This document shows, piece by piece, positions 52,009 to 60,504 of a DNA stretch of 64,000 nucleotides. The position numbers and the translations under genes are program-made. Source of the stretch: Bifidobacterium goeldii (GTDB lineage Bacteria > Actinomycetota > Actinomycetes > Actinomycetales > Bifidobacteriaceae); assembly GCF_003951095.1 (NCBI RefSeq), contig NZ_QXGL01000001.1:372001-436000 (forward strand), read 5' to 3'. A model generated the notes under the pieces. The model was given only the letters and a program-made list of their open reading frames with translations, had not been told where the DNA came from and searched no databases. Position 1 is the stretch's first letter. Each line of letters starts with the position of its first letter.

Positions 52009-54513
52009 TCAGCCGTGAAGATACCGCCCGGTGATGCTGTCGGGATCGTTCGCGATCTCCTCCGGAGTGCCGCAGGCGACGATGCGCCCGCCGTGCACGC
52101 CGCCGCCCGGCCCCATGTCGATGATCCAATCGGCGTTGGCGATCATGTCGAGATCGTGCTCGATGACCACGACGGTGGCACCGGCCGCAACCAGCCGGTC
52201 GAACACGCCGAGCAGCACGCGCACGTCGAGCGGATGCAGGCCGATCGTCGGCTCGTCGAACACGAACACGGCGTCCGACTGCGCACGCCCCATCTCACTG
52301 GCGAGCTTGAGCCGTTGCGCCTCGCCGCCCGACAACGCCGGGGTCGGCTCGCCGAGCGTGAGATAGCCCAGACCAAGATCGTGCAGCGTAGTCAGGCGGG
52401 CATGCACCTTTTTGAGGTCGCCGGTCGCATGAAGCGCCTCGTCCACGCTCATCGCCATCATCTGCGGCAACGTCAGCTCGCGGCCGTCCTTGGCGCGGCG
52501 GCGGATGCGGGCCGCTTCGGGCGCGTATCGCGAACCTCGGCAGTCGGGGCATTCGATGTCCACGTCGGGCAGGAACTGCACGTCGAGCGATATCGAACCA
52601 GTACCGTCGCAGGTCGGGCAGCGCAAGCGTCCCGTGTTGTATGAGAAGTCGCCGGCCTTCCAGCCGCCTTCCTTGGCCGCCTCGCAACGGGCGAACGCGC
52701 GGCGCAGATCGTCGTGGATGTCGGCGTAGGTGGCGACGGTGGAACGCACGTTCGCGCCGATCGGCGTCGCGTCGATGAGGTTCGCCCGTTCGATGCCGTC
52801 GGCGTCAAGAGCGCGCACATGATCGGGCAGCCGCTCCCCCGCCGCACTGGCCTTCAGCGCGGGGATCAGCGATTCCAGCACCATTGTCGTCTTGCCGGAG
52901 CCGGAGACGCCGGTCACCACGGTGAGCCGGCCACGCGGAACGTCGACGTCCAACGGCCGCACGGTGTGCAATGGGCCGGTTTCCATGTGGATACGGCCCT
53001 CGTCGAACATGCGCGGCTTTTCGATGCGGTCGCGCACGCGTTCAGGTTCGTCGGCGCGCAGGAACGGTGCGATCCGGCTTTCCGGCGTCGATTCGATATC
53101 AGCAAGGCTCCCCTGCGCGATCACGTGGCCGCCTTCGCCGCCCGCCACAGGTCCCATTTCGATGAGATGATCGGCGGCCTTGAGCACGCGCACGTCATGG
53201 TCGACCACGACGACCGAATTGCCGTCCGCGACAAGATCGTGCATCACACCGAGCAGCCCGTCGACGTTCGACGGGTGCAAACCAATGGATGGCTCATCGA
53301 GCACGTACAGCACCCCGGTGGTGCGGTTGCGCACGGCACGGGCCAACTGCACGCGCTGTCGTTCGCCGGTGGACAGCGTGGAGCCTGCGCGGTCGAGCGC
53401 AAGATAGCCGAGTCCGAGTTCGAGCAGCCTGCGCGCCACGTCGAGGAACGATTCGCAGATGTTGGTGGCCATCGCCCGCATGTCAGGCTTCAGCGTATCG
53501 GGCACGCCACGCACCCACGCCACCGCATCGTCCAATGTCATCGCGCTCGCCTCGGCCAGATTCAAGCCGCGAATTTCGGGCCTGCGGGCCGCCTCGCTCA
53601 GGCGTGTGCCGCCGCAGTCATGGCATGGCTTCTCCTCGAGGAAGCGCGCCACACGTTTGAGCCCCTTCTCGTCCTTGGCCTTGGCGAGCGCGTTTTCTAC
53701 CGTGTATACGGCGTTGTAGTACGTGAAGTCGAGTTCGGCGAAATCGTCGCCCTTCTTCGGCCGGTAGAGGATGTGCTTCTTGACGGCCGGCCCGTTGAAG
53801 ACGATGTCGCGTTCCTTGTCCGTGAGCTGGTTGAACGGCACGTTCGTGCGCACGCCCATCGCCCCGCACACCTGCTTCATGAGGTCCCACATGAGCGAGC
53901 CCCATGGCAGTACGGCGCCGTCGTCGATGGATTTCGACTCGTCGGGCACGAGCGCGGCGCGGTTCACCTCGCGTACGATGCCGGTGCCGGAGCAGGTGGG
54001 GCATGCGCCGCCGGAATTGAATGCGAGGTCCTCGGCGCCGGGGCCGTAGAAGTCCTTGCCGCAATGCGCGCACGTGATCGGCAGTTCGGCGGCCACCGCA
54101 CGCGTAGGCTGGTTGCGTGTGCCGCAATGCGGGCACATGTGCGAGCCGACGCGGGAGAACAGCAGGCGCAGGCTGTTGAGCAGTTCGCTCATCGTGCCGA
54201 AGGTGGAGCGGATGCCTGGCACGGCGGGGCGCTGGTGCAGGGCGAGCGCGGCGGGTACGTGGCGCACGTCGTCGACCTGCGCGCGGCTCGCCTGCGTGAG
54301 ACGGCGGCGCGTGTACGTGGACAACGCCTCGAGATAGCGTCGTGATCCTTCCGCATACAGCACGCCGAGCGCCAGCGAGCTTTTGCCGGAGCCCGATACG
54401 CCGGCCACACCGACCAGTTCGCCCAGCGGCACGTCGACGTCGATGTTCTTGAGATTGTGCACGCGCGCGCCACGCACCTCGATGGCTGCCGGCTGGTGAT
54501 TGTGCTGCCCCAT
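52009..54513 (-). CDS. UvrA-like ABC ATPase (short paralogue)
   Basis: 834 residues, shorter than the repair protein UvrA (about 940-950). It has two ABC modules: Walker A GVSGSGKSS (about 39-47) and GVSGSGKTT, signatures LSTGERQRV and LSGGEAQRL, Walker B VLDEPSIGLHP and VFDEPTIGLHP, plus zinc-finger Cys pairs (CPHCG, CAHCG, CPTCSGTG, CHDCGGTRL, CPTCDGTG, CPDCRGSRY). The reduced region between the first Walker A and the zinc module suggests a trimmed UvrB-interaction domain, as in UvrA2-type proteins tied to drug tolerance. GAGGGAG precedes the ATG. Housekeeping uvrA is probably elsewhere. Confidence 0.85.
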   Translation of the reverse strand: MGQHNHQPAAIEVRGARVHNLKNIDVDVPLGELVGVAGVSGSGKSSLALGVLYAEGSRRYLEALSTYTRRRLTQASRAQVDDVRHVPAALALHQRPAVPGIRSTFGTMSELLNSLRLLFSRVGSHMCPHCGTRNQPTRAVAAELPITCAHCGKDFYGPGAEDLAFNSGGACPTCSGTGIVREVNRAALVPDESKSIDDGAVLPWGSLMWDLMKQVCGAMGVRTNVPFNQLTDKERDIVFNGPAVKKHILYRPKKGDDFAELDFTYYNAVYTVENALAKAKDEKGLKRVARFLEEKPCHDCGGTRLSEAARRPEIRGLNLAEASAMTLDDAVAWVRGVPDTLKPDMRAMATNICESFLDVARRLLELGLGYLALDRAGSTLSTGERQRVQLARAVRNRTTGVLYVLDEPSIGLHPSNVDGLLGVMHDLVADGNSVVVVDHDVRVLKAADHLIEMGPVAGGEGGHVIAQGSLADIESTPESRIAPFLRADEPERVRDRIEKPRMFDEGRIHMETGPLHTVRPLDVDVPRGRLTVVTGVSGSGKTTMVLESLIPALKASAAGERLPDHVRALDADGIERANLIDATPIGANVRSTVATYADIHDDLRRAFARCEAAKEGGWKAGDFSYNTGRLRCPTCDGTGSISLDVQFLPDVDIECPDCRGSRYAPEAARIRRRAKDGRELTLPQMMAMSVDEALHATGDLKKVHARLTTLHDLGLGYLTLGEPTPALSGGEAQRLKLASEMGRAQSDAVFVFDEPTIGLHPLDVRVLLGVFDRLVAAGATVVVIEHDLDMIANADWIIDMGPGGGVHGGRIVACGTPEEIANDPDSITGRYLHG

Positions 54514-54584
54514 GATTCACTCCCTCTGTTCATCAAACATCGTAGCCGCGCAGCACACCACATTATGAACTAGTGAGTAATAAC

Positions 54585-55958
54585 CTACCGCTCGCGCAAT
54601 CCTTGCAAGAGCTTGCGCTGGAACGGTATCGTGACCGCGCAAGACAGTACGTCACTTACCGACTGGGCCATCTCGACGCCCAATACACCGAGGAAATGCG
54701 GCAGAATAAGCACTGCGGGTGCAAGGAATAATCCCATGCGGCATACGGCAAGGAATGAGGCAATGCCGGTTTTGCCCATTGTCTGCGATGACATGTTGCC
54801 CATCATGTTCACGCCGTTGAGCGCCACCGTGACGCATTGGAAGTGCAATGCGGCCACGCCTACTTCAACTACGGCTGGATCGGAGCGGAAGATCTCAACT
54901 AATTGAGGGGCGAATATCCAAATCAGTGCGCCGAGCACGATCAGTACTATCGTCGACAATCGCACGCAGAACCAATACGCTTCTTTCACGCGGCCGTATT
55001 TACCGGCGCCATAGTTGTAACCGCACACCGGCTGGAAACCCTGTCCAAGTCCCACAATCACCGAGTTTGCGCCGAGCATGATACGCATGACGATGGCCAT
55101 GCCGGCGATCGTCGCGTCGCCGAACGGGTTGGCAGCGATGTTCACGCATGTGGTGGCGATCGAACCGGCACCTTGGCGGATCAGCGAGGGCAAGCCACCC
55201 CCAAGAATTTCGCGTACGAGCAGCACGTCAGGGCGACAGTTACGCAGTGACAGTTTCATTACGCCGAACCTGCTGCTCATCGTGGTGAGAATCAGGAAGC
55301 TCACCGTTTGACAAATACCGGTTGCAAGTCCTGCACCAAAAATGCCTAAGTCAAGCACGAAAATAAAAAGCGGTGCGAGCAAAAAGTTGAGCAGTGCTCC
55401 AGTAACCAAGCCGATCATGCCAAACATTGACTGGCCTTGATATCGCAAAAGACCATTCAGTGCGAACGAGCCGCATACGCACGGAGCCGCGATAAGGATT
55501 GGCGTGAGGTAATGCACTGCGTGCGGCGCGATTGTAGGCGTAGAGCCGAGGAAGATTACTAATGGGTGCAGCGTAATAAGGCCGAAGATTGCCACGAGGA
55601 GCCCGGAAATCGTTGCTCCAGCAAATCCAACGGCAAGCAGACGCGAAGCACGCTCATTGTTTTGTTTGCCGAGTTCGCGGCTCATCGAATTGCCGGCACC
55701 GTTACCAAAAAAGAAGCCGAGCGCCTGTAACACGGTCATCACGGAGAACGCGATGCCGATAGCGCCCGACTGCGCGGTACCGAGTCGACCGATGAAGAAT
55801 GTGTCAGTGAGATTGTATGCGGTGGTCACCAGATTGGAGATCACCGCTGGAAGACACAGTTTGAGAATCAGCGGTTTGACCGGGCTGCCAGTCATCTGCC
55901 GGTATTTTGCATCTGCACTCGCGCGTTTGATCGCATGAACCTCTACCACGCGGGCCAT
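54585..55958 (-). CDS. MATE-family efflux transporter
   Basis: 457 residues with 12 predicted helices in two pseudo-symmetric halves. NorM/DinF-type features: ICLPAVISNL-like start (KLCLPAVISNLVTTAYNLTD), FFIGRLGTAQSGAIGIAF, GNGAGNSMSRELG, and in the second half IVGLGQGFQPVCGYNYGAGKY. Cation-coupled export of drugs or metabolites. GGGGAG precedes the first ATG; a second possible start at MTGSPVKP is 21 codons later. Single gene; no local regulator. Confidence 0.9.
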   Translation of the reverse strand: MARVVEVHAIKRASADAKYRQMTGSPVKPLILKLCLPAVISNLVTTAYNLTDTFFIGRLGTAQSGAIGIAFSVMTVLQALGFFFGNGAGNSMSRELGKQNNERASRLLAVGFAGATISGLLVAIFGLITLHPLVIFLGSTPTIAPHAVHYLTPILIAAPCVCGSFALNGLLRYQGQSMFGMIGLVTGALLNFLLAPLFIFVLDLGIFGAGLATGICQTVSFLILTTMSSRFGVMKLSLRNCRPDVLLVREILGGGLPSLIRQGAGSIATTCVNIAANPFGDATIAGMAIVMRIMLGANSVIVGLGQGFQPVCGYNYGAGKYGRVKEAYWFCVRLSTIVLIVLGALIWIFAPQLVEIFRSDPAVVEVGVAALHFQCVTVALNGVNMMGNMSSQTMGKTGIASFLAVCRMGLFLAPAVLILPHFLGVLGVEMAQSVSDVLSCAVTIPFQRKLLQGLRER

Positions 55959-55992
55959 CGTACTCCCCAGCCTGACCGGTAACCGATAATCG

Positions 55993-56199
55993 TCAGCTCA
56001 GCAAGAAGTCAAGCACATTCATGCCAGTGCTTGTTTGCGAACGGTACAGTTCCGTATAACCGCATTGCGTGCAAGTGATGGTAATAAACCGCTTATTTTG
56101 CACGTTGAAAATTTTGGCAAAGTTGCCGCCGGTGGCTTGGAATTGATCGCTATCGTATTGAGTTCCACCGCACTTGGGGCATACGTACTGACGCTGCAT
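55993..56199 (-). CDS. Small zinc-ribbon protein
   Basis: 68 residues with two Cys pairs (CPKCGG at 7-12 and CTQCGY at 43-48), forming a zinc ribbon. Between them is FQATGGNFAKIFNVQNKRF, and the end is YRSQTSTGMNVLDFLLS. The family is widespread in Gram-positive bacteria and annotated as nucleic-acid-binding zinc ribbon, without known function. AAAGGAACC precedes the ATG. About 35 bp upstream of the MATE gene on the same strand. Confidence 0.85.
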   Translation of the reverse strand: MQRQYVCPKCGGTQYDSDQFQATGGNFAKIFNVQNKRFITITCTQCGYTELYRSQTSTGMNVLDFLLS

Positions 56200-56373
56200 G
56201 ATGGTTCCTTTCGTAACACTACCTGTCTGTATTATTCCTCTGATATTGAGGGTAATCTGCGACGACAGACTCCGTCAAACAAGCGGGTATGTTGGCCTGT
56301 TTCTAGTTGCTGAAACCATAGCTGCTGTTCTCAATCAGCACTAGCGACCAACACTAGCGATCAACACTAACCG

Positions 56374-56691
56374 TTATTGATTTGCTTGAGATGATTGAAC
56401 GCTGGTGGTGATCTGCTGTTCCACACGTTCCACGGTTTGTGACAGCAGCATATTGCCAGGCACAGTCATCAGCAGGAAGGAGAGCACCGCGGCGATGACG
56501 GCACCGATGATGCCCTTGATGATCTTCACGACGATACGGAAGACCACGTAGGCGACGGCCGCACCCACCGCCACGGTGAGCAAAGTCTGCACCGCAGAGG
56601 GCAGGCTCGCATACCAAATTGCAAAACGGTCAAACGCAGACAAGTCAAGATTCGAGAGATCAATATTCGACAGATCGATTTTTGTAAACAT
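56374..56691 (-). CDS. Small membrane protein of unknown function
   Basis: 105 residues. The N-terminus has a repeated DLSNIDLSNLDLSAFD motif (pentapeptide-like), then one long hydrophobic stretch (about 34-88) that could form two helices broken by VVKIIKG, and a Gln/Ser/Thr-rich tail. GGGGG precedes the ATG. Family not recognised. Neighbours give no hint; it is 174 bp from the zinc-ribbon gene. Confidence 0.65.
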   Translation of the reverse strand: MFTKIDLSNIDLSNLDLSAFDRFAIWYASLPSAVQTLLTVAVGAAVAYVVFRIVVKIIKGIIGAVIAAVLSFLLMTVPGNMLLSQTVERVEQQITTSVQSSQANQ

Positions 56692-56702
56692 AACAGTAAC
56701 CC

Positions 56703-56734
56703 CCTATTACGGTATGCGCCTATTACGGTATGCG
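56703..56734. repeat. 16-bp tandem direct repeat
   Basis: CCTATTACGGTATGCG occurs twice back to back in the gap between dtd and the small membrane protein gene, overlapping the likely promoter of the latter. Confidence 0.92.
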
Positions 56735-56749
56735 AATACTATGCAACGG

Positions 56750-57232
56750 CTATTTGCGGCGCATGTCCTTGTCAGTGTCGATAACGATGGTAACCGGCCC
56801 GTCGTTGATCAGGCCGACTCGCATGTGCGCGCCAAAGCGGCCCTCGCGCACCTTCACTCCCCCAGAGCGCAATGCCTCGTTGAATTTGATCCACATGAGA
56901 TCCGCATGTTCGGGCTTGCCGGCACCGATGAAGCTCGGGCGATTGCCCTTGTGCACGTCGGCGAACAACGTGAACTGGGAGATGGAAAGGATCTCGCCGC
57001 CGATGTCCTGAATGGAACGGTTCATCTTGCCCTGCTCGTCCTCGAAAACGCGCAAGCACAACACTTTGTGCGCGAGCCAGGCGATCTCCTCCTCGCCGTC
57101 CGTGTCAGATACGCCGACGAGAATCATATAGCCCGGCCCGATCTGCTGCGGTTCGAATGTTGGGTCAAGCGTCCCCAATTCGTTGACGGCATCAACACTG
57201 GCCTGAGATACACGCTGAATCACAATACGCAT
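56750..57232 (-). CDS. dtd: D-aminoacyl-tRNA deacylase
   Basis: 160-residue homodimeric enzyme that hydrolyses D-aminoacyl-tRNAs (originally D-Tyr-tRNA) and Gly-tRNA-Ala. The two family signatures are intact: SQFTLFAD (active site) and the Gly-cisPro-like NDGPVT motif near the C-terminus. MRIVIQRVSQASV is the canonical start. No Shine-Dalgarno sequence is evident. An insertion near residues 20-30 (LGTLDPTFEPQQI) is slightly longer than usual. Confidence 0.95.
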   Translation of the reverse strand: MRIVIQRVSQASVDAVNELGTLDPTFEPQQIGPGYMILVGVSDTDGEEEIAWLAHKVLCLRVFEDEQGKMNRSIQDIGGEILSISQFTLFADVHKGNRPSFIGAGKPEHADLMWIKFNEALRSGGVKVREGRFGAHMRVGLINDGPVTIVIDTDKDMRRK

Positions 57233-57296
57233 ACGCCCGATTATGCCACGGAGTCAGCCGGCTTACGGAGTTCCGCCCGCCATTCCCGCCGGCGCT

Positions 57297-57920
57297 TTAC
57301 TTCTTGGCGGCGATTCGCGACTGTTGCTCGTAATGATCGACGAGCGGCAGAAACAGCTCGTCAACAGTGGTGATGATGTCCGCTTCGGACAAGGGCCGCA
57401 TGTCGCGCAAGATGATCGCGCGGCCGAGCTCCCCGGGCATGCGCAGCAACGATTCTGGCAGTTCACAAGTGATATCGCCACGCGCCCGCGCATTATCGAT
57501 GGCCATCATAATGCTGGGTTGGTCGCTCATCATCGTACGCTCGTAGAGTTCATGCGCGCTTACGCCGAGCCAATTAGCGTAGACGCCGAATTTGGCCAGC
57601 ACCATCACCGCGTCAGACTGTTTGCGGTTGAGCTGCAGGAGAATAGAGATGATGTCACCCCTGAGCGTGCCAGTGTTCGGGCGTTCGATGGCGGCGTGAC
57701 TGCGATGCTGCTTCATGGCAGCCACAAACAACTCTGTGCGGTTCGACCATCGACGGTAGAGTACCGGCTTGCTAGTGAGCGCCCTAGCAGCCACGTTGTC
57801 GAAGGTAAACTCTTCGGCACTACACCTGGACAGCTGCTCCCACGCGGCCTCCAGAATGGCCGTTTTCAGAGCCTCGCCACGTCGGCGCGTCTGCTTGGGC
57901 GCAATATTTTCCGCTTCCAT
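57297..57920 (-). CDS. TetR-family regulator
   Basis: 207 residues. The helix-turn-helix is in the N-terminal part (AILEAAWEQLSRCSAEEFTF, DNVAARALTSKPVLYRRWSN) and a helical ligand-binding domain follows. GGAG lies 9 bases before the ATG at 57920. Divergent from the DHA2 pump at 58067 with two operators between, so it most likely represses the pump and itself. Confidence 0.9.
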   Translation of the reverse strand: MEAENIAPKQTRRRGEALKTAILEAAWEQLSRCSAEEFTFDNVAARALTSKPVLYRRWSNRTELFVAAMKQHRSHAAIERPNTGTLRGDIISILLQLNRKQSDAVMVLAKFGVYANWLGVSAHELYERTMMSDQPSIMMAIDNARARGDITCELPESLLRMPGELGRAIILRDMRPLSEADIITTVDELFLPLVDHYEQQSRIAAKK

Positions 57921-57981
57921 AATCTCATCTCCGTTCACGGCATGGGCGTCGCATCTGCACATCATTCACGTCACTGATTAC

Positions 57982-58001
57982 AAGATACCACGGCGTTTCT
58001 T
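57982..58001. promoter_or_regulatory. TetR operator 1
   Basis: AAGATAC-CACGGC-GTTTCTT, an imperfect dyad with a 6-base centre. It is the reverse complement in plan of operator 2 (AAGAAAC-N6-GTATCTT). Confidence 0.7.
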
Positions 58002-58034
58002 ATTTGCAGCTATCTATAATGCCATGTGGTTTAT

Positions 58035-58054
58035 AAGAAACTTGTACGTATCTT
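58035..58054. promoter_or_regulatory. TetR operator 2
   Basis: AAGAAAC-TTGTAC-GTATCTT, 53 bp from operator 1 and abutting the ribosome binding site of the pump gene. The two half-sites are the same as in operator 1 in swapped order. Confidence 0.7.
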
Positions 58055-58066
58055 AAAGGATTGATT

Positions 58067-59584
58067 ATGCATGATGCTGATACGGAGGGAAAGGATCTGA
58101 ACCGTTCCCTAGTGTGCCTGTGCGCGGCCGAACTGGTGATGATGATCAACACCACAGCGTTCAATGTAGCGCTGCCGAATATTGCTGAGTCGCTCGGCGC
58201 GGGCATGGCTGAACAGCAGTGGATCGTTTCCAGTTACAATCTCGTGTTCGCGGCCGTGGTGCTGCTGGCTGGATTTCTTGGCGACCGTCTCGGCCATCTG
58301 AAGACCATGCTCGCAGGATTAAGCATGTTCGTCGTCGCATCCGCGATCGGCCTTATGGCTGGGAACGTGCCGGTACTACTCGTTTCAAGGTCGATCATGG
58401 GCGCTGGCGCGGGCGTGGTTATTCCGATGGGGCAGGCGCTGCTCGGCATTCTGTTTCGGGGCCCTGAATTGTCCCGCGCCATGACCGCATGGGCGATAGC
58501 CGGCACTTTGGGCGTGCCGTTTGGGCCTCTCGTTGGCGGAGCGATCACCGCAATGCTGGGATGGCGCGGTATTTTCGGGTTCGACGGCGTGGTGTTCCTC
58601 GCCGTGATCGTGGTCATCCGCATGAACGTTCCGCGGATGAACGCATCGCATGCAACCCGCTCATTGCAGATTCCGTGGATGTCGGTGGCGATGATGTTCG
58701 CCGGGTTCACGCTGTTTTCTGCCAGTCTAGTCAATGCGCAGCATGGCGTCCTGTCTGCGGATGCTTGGATTCCGATGACGGTCGGCGTTGTGCTGATCAC
58801 AGGGTTCGTGCTGCATGACCGCACGTCCCGCAATCCGCTGATGGAACTCGGATTGATGAGGGATTCGTCGTTTGCCGCCTGTGCGCCGGCATTGATGATG
58901 CTGAACTTCTCGATGTACGGCATCATCTTCATCATGCCAGCCTATCTGGAGACGGTGCTGCGCCACGGCGCGCTGGTTGGCGGAATGCTGCTGATGCCGT
59001 TGGTCGTCGCGTCCATTGTGGGGTCGCGAATGAACGACTGGATCGTCTCCCGGATCGGCTCGCGCGGCACGAGCCTGCTGGCCTTGGGATGCCTGTCCGC
59101 AGGCACGCTGACGATCGGCGCCGCCATGTGTTGGCGCAACGGAGTGATGGAGCAGTCGACGGTGCTGGTCGGTCAGGTCGTTGCTGGCTTCGGCTTGGGT
59201 GCCGGTCAACCGGCGATGCTGACATGGGCCATGGGCAGAGTTCCTGCCGAACAATCCGGTGCTGGTTCCAGTTTGTTGACCGTGTTCCGACAGTTCGGCT
59301 CCATCATCGGCGTGGGCATCTTCGGCAGCATACAAAGCGGACTGTATGCCACGAAATTCCACGATCTCGCACAATCTGCCGGGCTTAATCTGCAATCCGC
59401 CGGATCCGTGGCACAGGACTTCCAACAAGCGGCCGGATTCATGGGTACAACAGGAGACCTGATGCAGCAGGCAGCCTCCCGCGCCTACGAATCCGCTATG
59501 ACCGGCAGCTTCGCCACGGCTGCCATAATCATCATCGTCACTCTCGGAATCGTCGCGCTGCTATCCCGCGCAACGTCACGGTGA
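58067..59584 (+). CDS. MFS drug transporter, DHA2 (EmrB/QacA) type
   Basis: 505 residues, 14 helices. NTTAFNVALPNIAESLGAG in helix 1, QQWIVSSYNLVFAAVVLLAG and FLGDRLGHLKT (motif A), SRSIMGAGAGVVIPMGQA (helix 4), GTLGVPFGPLVGG (motif C). The second half shows RVPAEQSGAGSSLLTVFRQFG, typical of the family. Proton-driven export of drugs or metabolites. The ATG at 58067 has AAAGGA 6 bases before it. Regulated by the divergent TetR gene through the operators at 57982 and 58035. Confidence 0.92.
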   Translation: MHDADTEGKDLNRSLVCLCAAELVMMINTTAFNVALPNIAESLGAGMAEQQWIVSSYNLVFAAVVLLAGFLGDRLGHLKTMLAGLSMFVVASAIGLMAGNVPVLLVSRSIMGAGAGVVIPMGQALLGILFRGPELSRAMTAWAIAGTLGVPFGPLVGGAITAMLGWRGIFGFDGVVFLAVIVVIRMNVPRMNASHATRSLQIPWMSVAMMFAGFTLFSASLVNAQHGVLSADAWIPMTVGVVLITGFVLHDRTSRNPLMELGLMRDSSFAACAPALMMLNFSMYGIIFIMPAYLETVLRHGALVGGMLLMPLVVASIVGSRMNDWIVSRIGSRGTSLLALGCLSAGTLTIGAAMCWRNGVMEQSTVLVGQVVAGFGLGAGQPAMLTWAMGRVPAEQSGAGSSLLTVFRQFGSIIGVGIFGSIQSGLYATKFHDLAQSAGLNLQSAGSVAQDFQQAAGFMGTTGDLMQQAASRAYESAMTGSFATAAIIIIVTLGIVALLSRATSR

Positions 59585-59697
59585 AGATCAGCAGATAGTG
59601 CGAGCACACACTGTCAAGACCTGCATTCCTGCGGAGAGATATGGCTCCTCACAACTTCTCAACCGCATGAGATGCGTTACGCGCCATCGAAATGACA

Positions 59698-59726
59698 AGG
59701 CCTCGGAATTACGAGTCCCAAGGCCC
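59698..59726. terminator. Hairpin related to the HipA-locus terminators
   Basis: GGCCTCGG...CCCAAGGCC forms a stem with one mismatch. Its 3' part (CCCAAGGCCCTCGA) matches the terminator at 61867 (TTCCAAGGCCCTCGA) closely. It may terminate the MFS gene, 114 bp upstream. The rest of 59585-59790 holds nothing recognisable. Confidence 0.45.
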
Positions 59727-59790
59727 TCGACTTCGAACGGCAGTCGGCGTTGCCTTCTCATAGGGCCTGCACCTTCTACACTTGAAAATC

Positions 59791-60294
59791 ATGCAGATCA
59801 TCATCCGGGAGTATCGGCCATCCGACGCGACGGCAACGATGCAAGTTTTCCGTCGCGCTATCCTCGAAACGGCGTCGCGGGATTACGATGCAGAACAGAC
59901 GCGCACGTGGGCCGGCCGAGTCGGTTCGGCCGCCGGATGGAATATCCGTCGGATGGCGGCGCATACATGGGTCGCCGCACTGGCCGGCGACGCCTGTGAC
60001 GGCGATTCGCCCGATTCCACAATCGGCACTCCAATCGGTTTCATCGACGTGGACGACTCCGGATACATCGACATGTTGTTCGTCGCCCCGGCGTACGGGC
60101 GTCTGGGCGTCGCCACGTTGCTGCTTGCGCGAGTGAAGCAATTCACGGCCGACCATGGTATCGTACGTCTCACCGTCCACGCCAGCATCACCGCACATCC
60201 GTTCTTTGCCCGTCATGGATTCCGCACGGTCGAGACTCGGCATCCGACAATCGGGACTGTTTCATTCACCAACTATCTGATGACCCGTCCGTAG
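59791..60294 (+). CDS. GNAT-family N-acetyltransferase
   Basis: 167 residues. The GNAT fold is visible from IIIREYRPSDATATMQVFRR through GFIDVDDSGYIDMLFVAPAYG, with the acetyl-CoA loop at YGRLGVATLLLARV (Q/R-x-x-G-x-G/A form), and the end HPFFARHGFRTVETR. It resembles small YafP/PA-type acetyltransferases. No Shine-Dalgarno sequence precedes the ATG, so translation may start on a leaderless message. Substrate unknown. Confidence 0.85.
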   Translation: MQIIIREYRPSDATATMQVFRRAILETASRDYDAEQTRTWAGRVGSAAGWNIRRMAAHTWVAALAGDACDGDSPDSTIGTPIGFIDVDDSGYIDMLFVAPAYGRLGVATLLLARVKQFTADHGIVRLTVHASITAHPFFARHGFRTVETRHPTIGTVSFTNYLMTRP

Positions 60295-60418
60295 CGGTTG
60301 GCGGGCGGTGAGTGAAGACCTGTCTATGGCACAACTCCGAGACTGCCAATGGCGTCCGGCACGGCGATTCGAGATGGAAGCACCCCCTGAAGAGTTCCGC
60401 ATGGCCGAAATAAACGAA

Positions 60419-60447
60419 GGTCTTGGAATCCTGGCGATTCCAAGACC
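60419..60447 (-). terminator. Terminator hairpin after HipA-like gene
   Basis: GGTCTTGGAATC and GATTCCAAGACC pair perfectly (12 bp) around CTGGC. It is part of a longer repeat (60416-60504) that recurs, diverged, at 61845-61937. Confidence 0.75.
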
Positions 60448-60504
60448 CTTGATGCTACCCGACAATCACTTCGTAGACATAGGGGAGAACTTGAACTCGA
60501 ACGA

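Noticed and set aside
52714..54345. 543-codon open frame opposite the UvrA-like gene
   Set aside because: The opposite strand has all UvrA motifs; the frame is a by-product of high GC at third positions.
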